Part shown: positions 63,024 through 64,000 of the stretch, piece by piece
Position numbering within the stretch: the stretch's first letter is position 1
Layout of the letters: the number at the start of each line of letters is the position of its first letter
Source: Gillisia sp. Hel_I_86
Lineage (GTDB): Bacteria > Bacteroidota > Bacteroidia > Flavobacteriales > Flavobacteriaceae
Direction of reading: 5' to 3'
DNA length: 64,000 nt
NCBI RefSeq assembly: GCF_007827275.1
Contig: NZ_VISE01000001.1
Span: 1,302,001 to 1,366,000 of the forward strand
The notes under the pieces: model-generated
Seen by the model: only the letters and a program-made list of their open reading frames with translations
What the model was told of the DNA's origin: nothing
The model's database searches: none
Position numbers and translations under genes: made by a program

Positions 63024-64000
63024 TTAGTTTTTATATTTTGAAGAAAGCTCTTTTGCAGCCATCACCAAGGTATCTGTAATTTCATCTGTAAGTTTTCCAG
63101 CTTTTAAACCATCCAAGGTTGCACGATGCTTCACATTCAAGTATTCTAAATAATCCGTTTCAAATTCTTTTACCTTGTTAACAGGCACATCCCTTAAAAG
63201 GTTCTTGGCACCTGCAAAGATAATTGCAATTTGCTCTTCTACCGGATAAGGATCGTTCTCTGCTTGTTTCAAGATCTCTACGTTGCGCTTTCCTCTTTCA
63301 ATAACATTAAGGGTAGCAGCATCAAGATCAGATCCAAACTTGGCAAATGCTTCCAATTCACGGAATTGAGCTTGGTCCAATTTTAAAGTACCTGCAACCT
63401 TTTTCATCGCTTTGACCTGTGCGTTACCACCAACTCGAGATACCGAAATACCTACGTTGATCGCTGGACGTACCCCAGAGTTAAAAAGATCTGATGTTAA
63501 AAAGATCTGACCATCTGTAATCGAAATTACATTGGTTGGAATATATGCAGAAACATCTCCTGCCTGAGTTTCAATAATTGGCAATGCTGTTAAAGATCCA
63601 CCACCTTTTACCAAATGCTTGATAGAATCTGGAAGATCATTCATTTCTGAAGCGATCTTATCGTTGTTTATCACTTTTGCAGCACGCTCCAACAATCTAG
63701 AGTGCAAGAAAAATACATCTCCAGGATATGCTTCACGTCCCGGGGGGCGACGCAACAATAAAGAAACCTCACGGTAAGCTACTGCTTGTTTGGATAAATC
63801 ATCGAACACAATAAGTGCAGGACGACCAGTATCCCTAAAGTACTCACCAATTGCAGCACCTGCGAAAGGAGCATACACCTGCATTGGAGCAGGATCTGAT
63901 GCATTTGCAGCTACAATGGTAGTATAAGCCAAAGCACCTCTTTCTTCCAATTTCTGTGCAATTCCCGCAACAGTAGAAGCTTTCTGCCCTATAGCAACAT
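63024..64000 (-). CDS. atpA: ATP synthase F1 alpha subunit (5' end missing)
   Basis: The frame stays open to the right edge ([27 protein letters not shown]...), so only about 325 C-terminal residues are present. The Walker A region lies beyond the window. [41 protein letters not shown] is the conserved nucleotide-binding region. Catalytic-hexamer subunit of F1. Next to atpG. Confidence 0.97.
   Translation of the reverse strand, partial: VAIGQKASTVAGIAQKLEERGALAYTTIVAANASDPAPMQVYAPFAGAAIGEYFRDTGRPALIVFDDLSKQAVAYREVSLLLRRPPGREAYPGDVFFLHSRLLERAAKVINNDKIASEMNDLPDSIKHLVKGGGSLTALPIIETQAGDVSAYIPTNVISITDGQIFLTSDLFNSGVRPAINVGISVSRVGGNAQVKAMKKVAGTLKLDQAQFRELEAFAKFGSDLDAATLNVIERGKRNVEILKQAENDPYPVEEQIAIIFAGAKNLLRDVPVNKVKEFETDYLEYLNVKHRATLDGLKAGKLTDEITDTLVMAAKELSSKYKN

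Noticed and set aside
1-64000. tRNA, rRNA, riboswitch or secondary-metabolite cluster
   Set aside because: None of the intergenic stretches shows a tRNA cloverleaf, rRNA sequence or a recognised riboswitch, and no biosynthetic core gene is present.

Overview
The window is a stretch of Bacteroidota chromosome, almost certainly from a member of the Flavobacteriaceae. The support is a gliding-motility lipoprotein of the GldH family, the complete MoxR/DUF58/Bat aerotolerance operon, a RicT-like PSP1 protein with a Bacteroidota-style Cys-rich start, TAnnTTTG-type -7 promoter boxes with TTG about 18-21 bases upstream, AT-rich DNA, and many SpII lipoproteins. A genus near Gillisia, Gramella or Salegentibacter is only an inference. 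No rRNA, tRNA, CRISPR, prophage, insertion sequence, defence island or biosynthetic cluster was seen.

Layout. 0-7 kb: transsulfuration enzyme, small redox and transport genes, and the yicC-gmk-nadD operon. 7.8-9.2 kb: a gene-free block packed with palindromic repeats. 9.2-13.6 kb: gpsA, a DMT exporter, pheS and small conserved genes, cvpA. 13.6-19.8 kb: two consecutive cassettes, each reading small secreted/membrane protein, SulP anion transporter, beta-carbonic anhydrase, probably for bicarbonate uptake and interconversion. 19.8-29.0 kb: moxR, DUF58, a BatD-like protein, batA, batB, batC, batD, batE. 29-37 kb: a DUF4382 lipoprotein, an SDR enzyme, an AlbA_2 protein with a phosphoesterase, a diiron acyl-ACP desaturase, and a DUF4331 protein split over two genes beside a TPR lipoprotein. 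37-46 kb: succinyl-CoA:3-ketoacid CoA-transferase genes with a four-helix-bundle gene lodged between them, ricT-gldH-PBP1A, and a tRNA-hydroxylation-like group (U32 protein, ferredoxin, TrhO). 46-54 kb: recA, an ECF sigma factor with an anti-sigma/beta-barrel fusion, plsC-like, trpS, dprA, an HU-like/SPOR protein and a thioesterase. 54-64 kb: an envelope operon (flippase, dut, nucleotidyltransferase, TPR, DUF4292, EnvC-like) and the distal ATP synthase genes atpA (cut by the window edge) and atpG.

The most interesting signals are: (1) a dispersed family of short hairpin repeats in the intergenic regions whose stems covary (different sequences, pairing kept), often in doublets like REPINs; (2) the duplicated [small protein]-SulP-carbonic anhydrase cassette, whose small proteins look like a family ending in a PPP motif; (3) the U32 protein-ferredoxin-TrhO neighbourhood; (4) the split DUF4331 gene; (5) proteins that seem to link compartments: the anti-sigma/barrel fusion and the HU-like/TM/SPOR protein.

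All functional calls rest on motif recognition by eye. No database search was run. Where an extended reading frame begins with TTG or GTG just upstream of a better ATG, the ATG was chosen and this is stated.
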